A stretch of DNA of 64,000 nucleotides from Owenia fusiformis (GCA_903813345.2 CAIIXF020000011.1:9832842-9896841); one strand, 5' to 3'; counted from the first letter of the stretch, positions 11,558-23,620 are shown. The notes: generated by a model from the letters alone, not told the origin. Translations and numbers: made by a program.

Positions 11558-12253
11558 CAGAACAACGGCAACGCCAAAGCGTAGCGAATCCCATCGAACA
11601 TTTTTCAAAAGGGGCACCTTCTACCAAAAGTGTCATTAGACAGTGTGCCATGCTTATAATATTCACATACCAAATATGAACAAAATCGCTCTACTACTTT
11701 TCGAGTTAAAGTAGAATACGTTAAAATGGCGGCCATTTTTCAAAATGTCCGCCATTTTTCAAAATAACCGCCTTCTACCAAAAGTGTCATTAGACAGTGT
11801 GCCATGCTTATAGTATTCACATACCAAATATGAACAAAATCGCTCCACTACTTTTCGAGTTACAGCAAAAATCGTAAAATAACGAGTAAAGGCCGCCATT
11901 TTTCAAGATGGCTGCCATGTGCTTTTTTAATATCTACATTTCTAGCTTTATTAATGTCCTATATAATTTTTTTACATTTAAAACATATTGCTATTACAGT
12001 TTTACATATTGCACCTAAATTACTGTAAAATCGGCACTAAAATGGCCGCCATTTTTAAATGAGCGGCCATTTTGAAAATCGGCTTTCGAGCAGTACTTCT
12101 ACCCCCATAGGGTATATGTGTACAAAATATGAATAAAATCGGGCCAACGGTATTTGAGTTATTGCCCGGACGGACGGACGGACGTACAGACGGACGGACG
12201 GACGGACGGAGGCGTTCCCTATATCCCTCCGAACTTCGTTCGATGGGATAAAA
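11558..12253 (+). repeat. Family A modular repeat element, short complete copy
   Basis: Head CAGAACAACGGCAACGCC, then ATCCCATCGAAC. Two tandem ~137-bp units (CTACCAAAAGTGTCATTAGA ... AAATATGAACAAAATCGC ... AAAATGGCGGCCATTTTTC) and a unique block ending in TATTTGAGTTATTGCCCGG follow. It finishes with an (ACGG)n tract and the tail CTCCGAACTTCGTTCGATGG. The start ATCCCATCGAAC and end GTTCGATGGGAT are complementary. No coding capacity. Confidence 0.8.
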
Positions 12254-12276
12254 ATCTTACTTGGAAATGCAAATTA

Positions 12277-13728
12277 AGGTGCTATGGAGGTTAACAGGAA
12301 ATGACAAAACAAAAAATGTCAAAACCATGCTGGATTTTGAAAATTTTTTGAATTTTTTTTATCATCTTTCATATTTATTGTAAGCACAAGTCATTTAGAT
12401 ACAATTACAAGGGGCAAAGCGCTGTAAGCATTAGATGTCCCCTTATATAAATAAACAATAAAGTACAATATTCATTTTAACCTGGATGTCACCTGTAAAT
12501 GGTAGAATGCCTTGCAATGAAACAAAAGATAGGAGGGCTGCTGATATCCTGGGGGGGGGGGGTAGTATGTTGAAAATTGGAAACAGGTCATAGGCAGGAA
12601 AATATTTAGATTCTGGTTGTGTTTTCAATGAGATAATTCGCAACCGGTGAAAATAGATTATCCATTTCTAATTGGGTTAATGATGGATCCCCAAAAAGAA
12701 AAAAGTGAATTTTGTCTTGCTGAGTTCTGAAATGAGTTAATAAGTCCCCATATATCCCTAAAGTATCTGTTATTAATTTATTTCTTTGTTGTTCTTTCAG
12801 AGGGCATTTGAAAAAGAAGTGGGGAAAAGTTTCAGGGGAACCACATAAACAATTTGATGACTCAACTGAGCTCCAATTGTGGGCTTTGAGCTGGGCTTTT
12901 AAAATTAAATCTACCCTGGCTCTATTCAGATAAAGTTCTTGTCGACGAGTTAATTTTAAACAAATTGTTGAAACAACACCAGGGAACAAATTTAATTTAA
13001 GTGTTCTTTTAAAAGATGCAATAGTTGGCAAGAGCTTTTGTTCCAAGGGAACAGATCCTGGATCATTCCATAGGTTCATCATTTTGTATATTGGAGACTT
13101 ACATATTTACATGACCGGTAACACAAGGAAAATGGTCAGAATGACCATAAACATGATGAAATAACCTTTTCAGCCCTCTGAAAATGTGACTGAAAAAAAG
13201 CTAAGAGTAGGTGCCCAGGAAAGGTCACCGAAGAGAATCTTTTGACTTTTTCAGAAAATGTGCCCAATATATTACTCTAAATGATACAATTTTAAAAAAT
13301 TCAGATCATTCTCAGAAAAAGAAAAAAATGAAAAAAAAACTGAATTTAAAATCAATCTATTTTCCTTTTAACTACAGCAATTGTAGTTTCAGACAATTTT
13401 TTAAAATTTCAAAGGTTGTATCATTTAGAGCGATATATTAGACACATTTTCTGAAAAAATCAAGAGATTCTTTTCATTGACCTTTCCTGAGCACCTACTT
13501 TTAGCTATTTTTCAGTCACATTTTCAGAGGGCTGAAAAGGTTATTTCATCATGTTTATGGTCATTCTGACCATTTTCCTTGTGTTACCGGTCATGTAAAT
13601 ATGTTGAACTAGTTAAACTGACTGGAGGTCCAACAGAACTCTGTCATCTTGGTTCAAAAAAAATTCAGAATCCAGCATGGTTTTGACATTTTTTTGTTTT
13701 GTCATTTCTGTTAACTTACATAGCACCT
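12277..13728. mobile_element. Foldback element X (TA-flanked), copy 1, carrying a LINE
   Basis: Left end AGGTGCTATGGAGGTTAACA and right end TTAACTTACATAGCACCT are inverted, and TA flanks both (12275-12276, 13729-13730). The arms run several hundred bases: 13130-13260 (CATGATGAAATAACCTTTTC, AAAATGTGCCCAATATA) mirrors 13430-13560. The left arm is broken by a LINE fragment at about 12350-13107. A second copy at 48685-50044 confirms the ends. No transposase seen; TA targets suggest a Tc1/mariner-type mobiliser. Confidence 0.75.
12350..13107 (-). pseudogene. Non-LTR retrotransposon C-terminal remnant with zinc knuckle
   Basis: The minus-strand frame from about 13106 to 12606 encodes MNLWNDPGSVPLEQKLLP, a Leu/Arg-rich stretch, then CLCGSPETFPHFFFKCP. 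This C-x-C...H...C knuckle followed by FFLFGDPSL and a final helical segment is the usual C terminus of many LINE ORF2 proteins. The 3' UTR holds a 13-base C run on the minus strand (+ strand G run near 12550) and ends in an A-rich tail at about 12350. The same layout occurs at 45351-45766, so both belong to one LINE family. It is truncated at the 5' end and sits in the left arm of element X. Confidence 0.8.
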
Positions 13729-13785
13729 TAAATTGCAAATTAAAATGTGTTGCATGAAACACATTGATGAATTTGTTCATACAAA

Positions 13786-14440
13786 CTGGAGAAAGTATAT
13801 AATTGGGTTCTCCACTTTCAATGAACACATTTTTTTTGTACTTTCTCCTGCATGTATGAATAAATATTTTGTGTCCATTCTCCAACATGCATAAGCAAAT
13901 GATTTGTACTTTCTTCATTGTGCAAAACGTTGTTCATTCTAACGTTGTTAATTAATCAATGTGTCAGAACGAATAAAATGTACCTAAACCAGTGAGTATG
14001 AACGAATTTAATGTACTACAATATCTATAATGTGTATGAAGAGACATTACGCTCTTTCTCCAGTATGGACATGAACCAACACGCCTGTGTATATACTTTC
14101 TCCAGTATGTATGAACAAATATCATGTACTCCATTGTGTATGAACACACATTTTGTATGAACAAATACTATGTACTTTCTCCAGTGTGTATGAACGTACA
14201 GAGTATTGGTTAAATAACTAGTGAAAGTACATAATATTTGCTTATACACACTGGAGAAAGTACATGATATTTGTCAATACACACAGTTAAAATTTATTGT
14301 TTCATATATACACTGGAAAAATATAAATAGTAATCCATACACACATACACAGAAAGTAAATAAAACAATAAAATATTGGTTTAGGCACATGGGAAATTAA
14401 CCTAGTTTCGATTCATACATACTGGAGAAAGTATACACAG
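13786..14440 (-). repeat. Degenerate ~40-bp minisatellite (CACTGGAGAAAGTACAT)
   Basis: Minus-strand consensus GTTCATACACACTGGAGAAA plus GTACAT(A)ATATTTG recurs irregularly, at 13840, 13905, 14060, 14095 and 14175. The same word is on the + strand at 13786, 14242 and 14420, so the array changes orientation. Overlapping open frames here (13613-14249) are products of the repeat. Confidence 0.6.
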
Positions 14441-14517
14441 AGGAGTGTGACTCAGAAAATGTGACTCAAAAACAGTTAAAAGTTGGACTTTTAGAAAGGT
14501 CACCAGACAGAATCTAT

Positions 14518-14612
14518 TGTCCGAAACCCAGTTGTCCGAAACCCAGTTGTCCGAAACCCAGTTGTCACCCAGTTGTCCGAAACCCAGTTGTCCGAAACCC
14601 AGTTCTCCGAAA
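14518..14612 (+). repeat. 15-bp minisatellite TTGTCCGAAACCCAG
   Basis: Six near-exact 15-bp units, one shortened. The same unit occurs in reverse at 23005-23095. Confidence 0.9.
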
Positions 14613-14619
14613 ATTAAAA

Positions 14620-15713
14620 AATTAAATGTCTTAGTAACGAATCTTGTCGCAACCTCGCGAATCAGGACAGCATAACATTGGTATCACGTTGACATCGGTT
14701 AGCCCGGTCAATAATGGGTCCGAAAGTTCACGATCATATATATATTCTTACTAGATTCTCGGCACATAGACTTATATGGACATTCTACAAATTTTGAACC
14801 GCATTGTCCAGCACGAATCGCACTCCTTCTTGGTGAAAATTCAAGACTGCCGCCAACATTTTAGACAATTATCACAGTCGAAGAGAATATTCTGGCGAAA
14901 GGAATATCTATCTCATTAAAATAACGTATGGACGTCCGTGACAATTATATATATTCATTTGATAATTTTTTTCATTCCCTTTTCTCAATAAAATATGGTT
15001 AATTATGTTTTCCAATATCAATTGATAATATTTCTACCCTGAAAAATATCTAAAAATAAAAAGAAGATTTTGGTTGTTCAGTACCACCCATTGTTAAGAT
15101 TTCGTCCAAATTTTCGATAAATCAATAAAATATGCTCATTTCGTATAACTTATATATGTGGCATATATAGGCTTACATATCAGATGTCTATCCTTTTTTT
15201 CATCATAATATAAGAGGTTTGTATGTTTTAGTAGAAACGTATTCCTTTCCAAACATTTAGATTTAAGAATTTCTCGATTGGTGATATTGTTCAAAATCAA
15301 AACTGTGTTTTGCGATATATTGAACTGTTGAAGTAAGCGTGTAATAGTTTGTAGTAGAGCCAAGATTTGATCTGTATCATGTACGTACCCTGCATAAAAA
15401 AAATTCGTTTTTAGTGTGCCATAGATGTCAACCATTAACTATTGCAGAATCAAAAAAAGTTTTGTGAAAAATTAGGATAATGTTTCAAAATTATACACCG
15501 GACAATAAATAACTATACTCAATGCAGACAGGGAGTTTTAATTGCCCAAAAACTGAGTATCAAAATGCATTTGTATCTCTTTTTCTTAGTATCTTGCATG
15601 ACTCGTTCATATGAATTCTTTATTTCTACCTCGTTCCCAATACATTCTGAGACAGTTCAACCTTTGCCCCACGTCCTGTTCGTCGTTAGTACGTTGTCAC
15701 TCGATATAACTGC
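14620..15713. other. Unassigned sequence with one unrecognised open frame
   Basis: AT-rich DNA. The longest frame is minus-strand 15435-15136 (99 residues, starting MVDIYGTLKTNFFYAGYV). It matches no family I know. The upstream sequence TTTGATTCTGCAATAG could act as a splice acceptor, but nothing else supports a gene, and a frame of this length can arise by chance. Confidence 0.25.
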
Positions 15714-16124
15714 CACGCGGTCCTAACTTCGACCGTTAATTTGAATTTTTGACCTACCGGATATTTAAAAATCAAGGATTAGGTTACGAGTCTCATACTG
15801 CACCATTTTCTTCAAACTTGTTCCTTTCAAAGCATGACAAAAATCTCTTTCTGATGGTACGTTATTATCTTAAACAGAGTTCCTACTTCCAGCGTAATTT
15901 TGGTCCCCAGCTGTAAGAAGGCCTTCTAACAGCAGGGGAGTGGGGACCAAAATGCTGCTAGAACGAGAGACTCTTTACAATAAAGTAATGCACTGACAGA
16001 AGTGCAATTTTGTTTTGCTTTTAATGGTATAATGGAAGAAAAACGGTGCAGTATCAGACTCGCAATCCTTGATTTTCAAGCATCTGGTAGGTCAAAATTC
16101 CAATTAACGGACGAAGACCGCGTG
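15714..16124. mobile_element. CACGCGG foldback element, diverged short copy
   Basis: CACGCGGTCC at 15714 and its complement GACCGCGTG ending at 16124 bound a 411-bp inverted repeat. It shares CGTTAATTTGAATTT, AAAATCAAGGATT and TTGGTCCCCAGCTG with the element at 54867-55767. The flanks ACTGC and ATTGC (15709-15713, 16125-16129) match at four of five bases, as expected for an old 5-bp target duplication. The frame at 16002-16184 is part of the arm. Confidence 0.75.
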
Positions 16125-16179
16125 ATTGCAGAAAGTGATGACCACGTGGAAATTTTGGAACTACCCTTTCGAGTAGGCA

Positions 16180-16278
16180 AGTAGACCCCAAACGGTTCTA
16201 AGTACTTCCAATCCGTCCACACAGTTTAAGCCCGTTCTCGAGAGCGTAGTGAGAACTAGTTTGGTGTGATAATAGGGT
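16180..16278. repeat. Lone right end of the TTA element family
   Basis: AAGCCCGTTCTCGAGAGCGT then AGTGAGAACTAGTTTGGTGT and GATAATAGGGT matches the right end at 9048-9100. No left end was found. Confidence 0.6.
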
Positions 16279-16878
16279 CAGATACTGAAAGTGTAAGCAT
16301 GGACGACCTCCCACCGTCCAATGAATACAGTGGGTTCAGAATCAGAAGGCGTTTCAGACGGCGTTCTGAAACAGCTCACTATAGCTTATTCCTTAAATTT
16401 TGGCCTGAATGCTTTGTACGTTGAGAGACGGGACGGGACACGACCAGTGTAACAGCGCCATTAGCATTAGGCGCACGATGGGCACATTTTAACTTGGTAT
16501 GAGTAGGGGATAATTTATGAGGATCAATAGGACTTCCCACGGCAGCCGCACGGTGAATTTTAAATTTCTGTTGATAAATAATACTTTTTTCATTTTATTT
16601 ACATCAGGGCAATTTATAAATGTTATTCATAGTGCTAGGATGTAATATCAAATGAAAAGTGATCGTGAAACATTGACAAATAATGATTCAATCTTGTTGA
16701 GCCAGTTGATTTCTACGGACCTCAGAAATGAACAAATATTATAACTCCGAGTTTCTATACGGCGACCCTGCGGCGTGTGAAAAACTGGATACGCCATACG
16801 GAGGCCCCAAGGCAAGCGTAGTTTTCCTACGCACAGGCACTGTAGCCCCTTTAAACATTATCCTCCGTCAATAGAAGA

Positions 16879-17652
16879 TACACTCACCTCCATAAGTTGA
16901 ATTTTTATTTACTTAACCGGCGATGAAATAACTTATAATATTGATGGAAACGTAACTTGACTTTATTTCCAATACCTTCAAATTTTATCAATTTTTTTCC
17001 TAAATTAAAATAGGTCGAAAATTGATGATAAATTTGATGACTTTTTGAAAATCGTCATTCCCATGTCATCCAATGGGAAATGGTAGATTTACCGCACGTC
17101 ATATGACAGAATATCCATCCATCCGAGTCCTTGCAAAATATGAGTAAGGCAGGCAATTGAATTTGCTAACTTTATTTAACAAAGAATTGATGTGTTTCTT
17201 CAGGTTCAACAAAGTTACAGGGCTTTAAAGTCAAAATTTGTTTTCAAGAAAACTCTCCCATTGAAATAACACAGGAGTCGAAAAATTATTTTCAAAAATG
17301 ACTTTGAAGCGCTATAAATTTAGTATTCATCAAATAAGTTAAACACTTAGTGAACAAAAAAGTTAGACAATTCAATTCTTTTATACCAAAAAAATTTTGC
17401 TGAATCTTTTACTGAAAAGATTCTGATTTGCCCCGAACTCTCTATTTCCTCTTGGATTATACGGGAATGACGATTTTAAAAAATTTATCAAATTTATCCT
17501 CAATTTTCGATCTCTTGTTATGGAGGAAAAAATCTAGAAAATTTGGAAATTTGGAGGTATTGGAAATAAAATAAAAATTCAAACGTAAAGAGACTTTAAC
17601 ACGTAGTTCAATGGGGGAGCTAAGGTTGCCAAACTTATGGAGGGGAGTGTAT
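16879..17652. mobile_element. Palindromic MITE with TA-flanked ends
   Basis: CACTCACCTCCATAAGTT (left) pairs with AACTTATGGAGGGGAGTG (right) and both are flanked by TA. Inner arms also pair: 16950-17070 (TTTATTTCCAATACCTTCAA ... AAATCGTCATTCCC) with 17455-17585. No coding sequence. Confidence 0.65.
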
Positions 17653-19765
17653 AAATACAACTACCGGCTTTTCACGCAAATGAGCCTACTGGGCGTTTAT
17701 TTTGCATAGGGCGTTTATTTGAAAGAACATTTAATTAACGCTCGTGGTACTTTATTAATAGGGAAAAATATTTTTCCGTTTGGGTGGGCGATAAGCTAAT
17801 TGATTCCTTTTTTCGAATGTTTCGCCAATTGTCAGTTAAGTTTTCCTCTTATTAAGAAGTATTCAAAAAACACCAATAGGTCTTTATTAAGAGGGGGAAA
17901 CTTTTCCATACTACCGTTTTTCAAATAAACACCCTTATTCCGTTGAAAATCATTCTTATAGATTTATTACAAAGTTCCTTTGAGTTTAATAAATCAAAGC
18001 CTTGACACATTATTATTATTATTACTAAGAAAACTTTTTTTATTGTTAATTTGAAACGTAACACCATTTGTGAAAATCTCTCCCTATAACAAGGAGAAAA
18101 TAAATAAAAAAGAGATGCATATCATTATTCTACACGTGCTACATTAAAAAGCAACATCATTTATTGAAGCAACATAACTTAAAATATCCAATTAAGTTTG
18201 ATTTGTGCGTATACTATTTCCTAATTTTACCTTACAAGCAGTTATTTTGAAATTATAAACATCAGTGTATAAAGATAATGTTTCTGATTGCACACGGTCA
18301 GAATATACGTATCCAACTGTTGGGCCCGCATTCAATATCCAGACAGTCCGAAATAGTTGGAATGACACAATCATCAATGTAACTCCTCATAGCTGTGAAT
18401 TATACGTTTTAGCTACTGAATATTCACAAATATATTAAGGAATGACCATGTACATTTGTACCTTCAATCATACAAAACGAATGAATATCAAGCAATATCA
18501 AACACAGGATTTGTTGATAAAACCACATATCTTCTATATGAATTTATATTCTTGCGACATATATTTCAACGTATATAATATACATTGCCTCCGTCGGTAG
18601 ATTTGCATGATCTGAACATCGTAAAATTACTTTGATCCAACGTATCTGACATACGTATGAAATATCTAATACATATGAATATATACACAATCACATGTCT
18701 TTTATATGATTCTACATTCTTTCAACATCCATCTAATCTTTATAGCACATATTAGCTCATGTTGTCGTCAGTTGGTATACTTTCATCATATATTCACTGT
18801 AAAATCAATTTGATAAAACTTACATTAAGATACAAAGTCAGGTGTTTCGGTAGACCATTTAAATGAGGATAGGTGCATTCGATTAAAATATACGTGTCAT
18901 TCATATCAACCAATATAAAGGTAATACCTGAAAGAATATTCAGGCCAGCATTGCATTTTTACCTTTTTGAGATATTTGGCGTAAAAACGGTAAAAACAGG
19001 TCATTTTTCTACTTGCTTCAATCCAACCAAATTTAACCCAATTTTAAAAAAGATCATCTGCAATGACGTTCAAATCTCATCCTATATTTGAGATGTTACC
19101 CTTTGCTGACATTCTTCTACATTGGAAAGGTCAAAAACGTTACTTTTGCGTATTGTCACGCATTTGCTGAAGAAATTTAAGTCACACCCGTTTGTTTGCG
19201 TGAAAGAATATGCAACGCAAATTCATACGTATATGTACGCATTTTCTCTGATTATCCTCAAGCATATACATTTCAGGAGAAGAACAAAAAAACAAATGCC
19301 GGAAACGAATGCCGTAAACAAACGTTTGGAATTTTCATGCGAATTGCGTATATGTCACGCAATCGTCTTTAGTCTTCAATTTTTTTGTGGATGGTGTTCG
19401 GCAGTTGGCATTCTGCATTCAGAGACAGCACTCCTTTTTTCTTTTTAAATCATGTATATATTTCTTATTTTATAACTTTGTATACATCAGGTCATTTTAC
19501 AATATTGCAATATTTTTTTTTAATAGATACAATTGCAATTATTTAAAACATTATTACAATAGTTTACAAATATAATGTAACATAAGTTGTTTAACCATTA
19601 ATCAAAATAAGTATACTTAGTGTCTTGTACCTTACCTTAAAGACAAGAGTTTTATACTTTTTCAAGCTTAATTCAATTTTAAAATCATCTAAAATATAAT
19701 TTTCAGGTGGGTCTATTACATTAGTAGGCATACTCTATGATATTGAAAGAACAAATGTTTATAGT
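17653..19765. other. AT-rich stretch with no recognised feature
   Basis: Two kilobases of AT-rich sequence with ATACGTAT-type words. Frames at 18873-19091 and 19122-19448 (108 residues) show no domain, no splice context and biased AT-rich translation, so I do not call genes. GGGCGTTTATTT words near 17690-17720 may be an old repeat. Confidence 0.35.
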
Positions 19766-19770
19766 ATTCT

Positions 19771-19955
19771 CAGGCCCGTAGCCCGAACCCCCCCCCCTGG
19801 CCAAAAATTTTTTCAAAATCATGCAGTTTTTCACCATTTTGAGCACTTTTCAAGTGATTTTGAGCATATTTGGGCCTAAATTGTCAAATGTGAACCCCCC
19901 TGGAAATTTTTGAAAACTGAACCCCCCCCCTTGGCAAATCCTGGCTACGGGCCTG
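19771..19955. mobile_element. 185-bp MITE, 13-bp perfect TIR, 5-bp target duplication
   Basis: CAGGCCCGTAGCC at 19771-19783 is exactly complementary to GGCTACGGGCCTG at 19943-19955. ATTCT flanks both sides (19766-19770 and 19956-19960). Subterminal C runs are present on both arms. Non-coding. Confidence 0.85.
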
Positions 19956-20020
19956 ATTCTACTTGTCTGAAAATATCACACTTGTCATTAACAATTAGTT
20001 TCCATCATGATCTTAGGAGT

Positions 20021-20212
20021 CACTGGCGAACCCAGAAAAAAGACCCTTTTGGTCAACACTGGGTCCTTTAAGGTCTTATTTTTCAATTTCAGGCCAAATT
20101 TTTAAGAAAACGGTCCTCAAAATTTCAAAATTTTGGCCAACTTTTGGGTTTTAGGGAAGTTTTTTCTCTGACCTGAATTTGCCCCCCTTGTTGGTTCCCA
20201 GATCCGCCCCTG
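20021..20212. mobile_element. 192-bp MITE, CACTGGCGAACCCAG type
   Basis: Left CACTGGCGAACCCAG and right CAGATCCGCCCCTG (complement CAGGGGCGGATCTG) form imperfect TIRs. Flanks GGAGT and GAAGT match at four of five positions. It lies 65 bp from the 19771 element. The minus-strand frame 20410-20117 runs through it and is not a gene. Confidence 0.7.
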
Positions 20213-21212
20213 GAAGTAATTGTTTGCATGGTAGAATGTAATGTAAAAGTTTGTATTTGAAATTGGCCACTTTTTATTTTTGGATTGCTTTAAAAGATTC
20301 CAAATATGTTTAGTTGCTATAAGTTCAAGCAAGATTGAATATATGTCTCTAGGACTTGCATGTTTATCCAAAAATCTATAATGCTTCAATTTATTTTTAT
20401 ATTCCGCCATCCATTTGACCCTAGATTTGAGCTTCAGACCCTATATTTAAGGGGTCAGCACCCGGTGTTTGTAACAAATGGCAGGCTGTAACAATGTAAA
20501 TGTTAATGCCTTAATCGTTAATGGATGAAGTGGGATGGGAGGTATCCCACTTATAGAGGTCCATTTAACATTAATGAGTTGGTCTTGGCACTCTGAAATG
20601 TTCCACTTGACATATTTCACTCCAATCCATCCAGCTCTATGAACGAGCACTCTTTCATTAGTAAAGGGTGTATTTGAGAGTAAATATCAACTGAACGATT
20701 CCTCCATGGGCTAGTATTTAGCCTAATAATAACTGTCGAAATATGAAAATACAGGTGATACAGATCTTCAAATAAACAAAGTTAAATTATGCTATTCTCA
20801 TTGCAAAGTGGCGTTTACATATTAACATACATAGGGGTCTACAATTTTTAAACCAATTTTCTTTATGCCCCATGGGACTTTTTGAGAGGGAACAACATTT
20901 TTCCAATGTGTGATGGGCGTTCATAAAAGGGAAATAGTTTTCCCAAGCCAGTGGACATTTATTTAGTAAAGTTGACGTGTACATCTTTTGAAACCAAAAA
21001 TTATTCTTCATTTAGGTACTCTGTTCGAGAAATAGAGATTAAATTCAAAAAGATGAAGTGAGTACATGGCGAAAATGAAACTTCTTGCGAATGGGAGAAC
21101 ATCCAATTTGATACGAGGACAGTCTGTCTTCGTTTCCAGTTAATCCCAAGTGATTACGTTTAGAATGTTAGACTAAGAAATTAAATGCGACGAAACATTT
21201 TGACAACGTAAT
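20213..21212. other. No recognised feature
   Basis: AT-rich sequence without convincing coding or repeat signal. Open frames at 20447-20650 and 20787-21011 lack any recognisable domain. Confidence 0.35.
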
Positions 21213-22666
21213 CACGGTGTTATAGCATGACAGATACGCCACCTCTGAAAACGAGGTTAGTCGTATACGATCACTGATTTATCCAATAAAATGGCCACGA
21301 TGAAACAGAAAGCTAAGGTAGGTGCATTATGTTCTACTTCTGCGTATCAATAAAAGCATGAAAGATTTATGTAAGCGTCGCATTCGGTGATGCATTCAGT
21401 AATGTTTATTTTGAACATAGTCTTTGCAAATCGACGCCCATGGATAACATGAAATAAGCGAAAAACTGTCGAGTTTGAAATTCAAAACTTCATAAAATTT
21501 AGTAATTTGTTTCTTTTCTTCGTTAGGACATGCTCTACATTGCGCAACAACCTTGGTGTATATAAATGTAACCTACATACGATCATACAAAGCCAATTAA
21601 GCATTGTAGACCACTTAATATGTTCTACTCAAGCCATAATAATGTATTTTGAATTTGCGGATACGCCAAAAATTGATAGACAGTTACGCGAACCTCGTTC
21701 ATATATGTAAAACCGAATCATTTCATATCGCTTGTGATCCAAATAAATTGAAATGTTTTTCAACCGGATTTGAGTTTTGTAAGCTATAATAACGGTGGTA
21801 ATAATGGTAATAACGTCATTTCTGCGGGCAAAATAGTGAAATATTGGACCTTGGGCCTGCGGCCCTTGGTCCAATATTTCATATTGCCCGCAGAAATGAC
21901 GTTATTGTACTATTATGAAGATGGTGACATAAACAGCTGAATATGATTTGTAATAATGGTAATATATGTCTAATGTCACTTATGACATCATCAATTAATT
22001 TGGAGTTGTTTTCTTCCGTTGCCTGTTCGTTGTTACTAATTTCTTCCTTTGCCTCTTCATTACAATCATTTTCACTTTCATTGGCTTTCGCTATTTTTTC
22101 CTTGCCCTATAGAGGCTCAAGCAAGAGCGTCTCTTGCGAGTCCTGAAAACTTGCATGTAACCGTCCGCTAACATCTAATGTAAAACTAATACAATGCGTT
22201 GCTGTCCATAAAAAAGCATGCAATACATACGTATCTGTCTAACGACCTTGCGATTGAAACCTTATTATCTACAATATTTACCACATTTCTGTTCTGCATT
22301 TGTCATTTTATGGCTTGTTTATGCACAGTTTACGTACAGTTAGTATTTTGAGTGGCTCTGAGGCACATATACTGAGAAAACACGAAAAAGGACTAAAAAT
22401 TATGAACTGACTTCGAAATCTCAGCTGGGTAGGTTTACAGCTTATATTCTGCTTCTTGTAGACCACACGACAGATTTGACTCAATCTTTAAAACCATTCA
22501 CATATGCATCACCGAATGGAACTAGTTGAAAAGGAAAGCTTATCTGTGAATCTTGCCTACAGGCGAAAAAGAGGACATGCTGTCTTTCCCGTCCGCCATT
22601 TTTTGTTATCGTTACCGCAAAATTTGGCCAATTGCCTTGTCGTATCTGTCATGCTATAACACCGTG
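21213..22666. mobile_element. 1.45-kb inverted-repeat element, 26-bp exact ends
   Basis: CACGGTGTTATAGCATGACA plus GATACG at 21213-21238 is exactly complementary to 22641-22666. The interior is AT-rich, with no transposase, and holds a second palindrome at 21809-21906. No target duplication was resolved because similar sequence (GAAACATTTTGA) occurs outside both ends, so the true element may be larger. Confidence 0.55.
21809..21906. repeat. 98-bp near-perfect palindrome
   Basis: AATAACGTCATTTCTGCGGG ... ATATTGGACC pairs with GGTCCAATAT ... CCCGCAGAAATGACGTTATT around a centre GGGCCTGCGGCCC. A small TGGTAATAA microsatellite precedes it. Probably a short foldback MITE. Confidence 0.8.
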
Positions 22667-23004
22667 GTAATATGTGTACTGTTTATTCTTAAAGTTTTAT
22701 GCGTTAACTTATTTTATCGGTTTCAAAATGTTTCATTTTATTTTGCCTATATAAAATATATTGAATAAGATAAGATCAACTGTTCCGTAATATATATTGT
22801 GTTTTGATGACCTTTTTTAGAATCTCAATGTAAACTAAATCCCCCGTTCCTGTCATTCCGGTAACGCCGTGTAATGGATGCAATTCAAAGTGAGAGAGAG
22901 ATCTACACAGCAGAATGCGTCCATGCCATTAATTTTGCCAAATACATGACATGAAACTGGCTTGAGGTGCATCCCCCTTTATCTGGTAAATTATGACTAA
23001 ATTT

Positions 23005-23095
23005 TTCGGACAACTGGGTTTCGGAGAACTGGGTTTCGGACAACTGGGTTTCGGACAACTGGGTTTCGGAGAACTGGGTTTCTGACAACTGGGGT
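23005..23095 (-). repeat. 15-bp minisatellite (CTGGGTTTCGGACAA)
   Basis: About five units plus a partial one; the reverse of the array at 14518. It abuts the conserved core at 23100. The ETQLS and PKPSC peptide repeats read from it are artefacts. Confidence 0.9.
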
Positions 23096-23099
23096 GCAC

Positions 23100-23520
23100 C
23101 CTAAAGAATTTGACAAATTGATTTTGATTATTACAGGCACGCTTCTTTCTTTTACTCCAAGAAGGATTGGCTCCCATGGTTCATTATCGATACTTTCATA
23201 AATAACTTAAAAGTACTTCATTCCCATGATTCAAATTGCTTTTCTGCGATCAGTTCGGTATAAGTTTGCACACCAAATGTCCACAAACGGGGGCCAGTTC
23301 ATATTCTGTCATACTTCTGTCGGGAGAACACATTTTGTTTTTATATGGCGCCAAACAAAATATTCCCGAAATATAAGGCGCATTATGGGTAGGGACTGCT
23401 GTGAAATAATGAACGTAAGTGACATCTATCTTAGATTATAAGTTCTAATTGATTTATTAACTGCGCATGCGTCATAATAATTTCAACCAATTAAATTGCT
23501 GGATTTAATGCTTATGCGCG
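23100..23520 (-). repeat. Core of a minisatellite-flanked dispersed repeat, copy 1
   Basis: The minus strand reads TTAAATCCAGC ... ATGACGCATGCGCAGTTAAT ... TTCTCCCGACAGAAGTATGA ... GTTTGTGGACATTTGG ... GGAGTAAAAGAAAGAAGCGT. The same order, with high identity, is on the + strand at 44516-44930. Minisatellites of different sequence flank each copy. Boundaries are where the two copies stop matching. Confidence 0.85.
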
Positions 23521-23620
23521 ATCAACCGAACCTAAAAATGGAACCTCACGCAGATTGCCCTTAGCATATAGTGAACGCCACATATACATTTTACTCACTC
23601 AACTTTGATCAATTCGTTTC

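Noticed and set aside
15136-15435. 99-residue minus-strand frame as a host exon
   Set aside because: No recognised family, only a weak acceptor and no partner exon; a frame this long is expected by chance in AT-rich DNA.
19122-19448. 108-residue plus-strand frame
   Set aside because: Phe/Leu/Ile-rich translation typical of AT-rich non-coding DNA; no motif or splice context.
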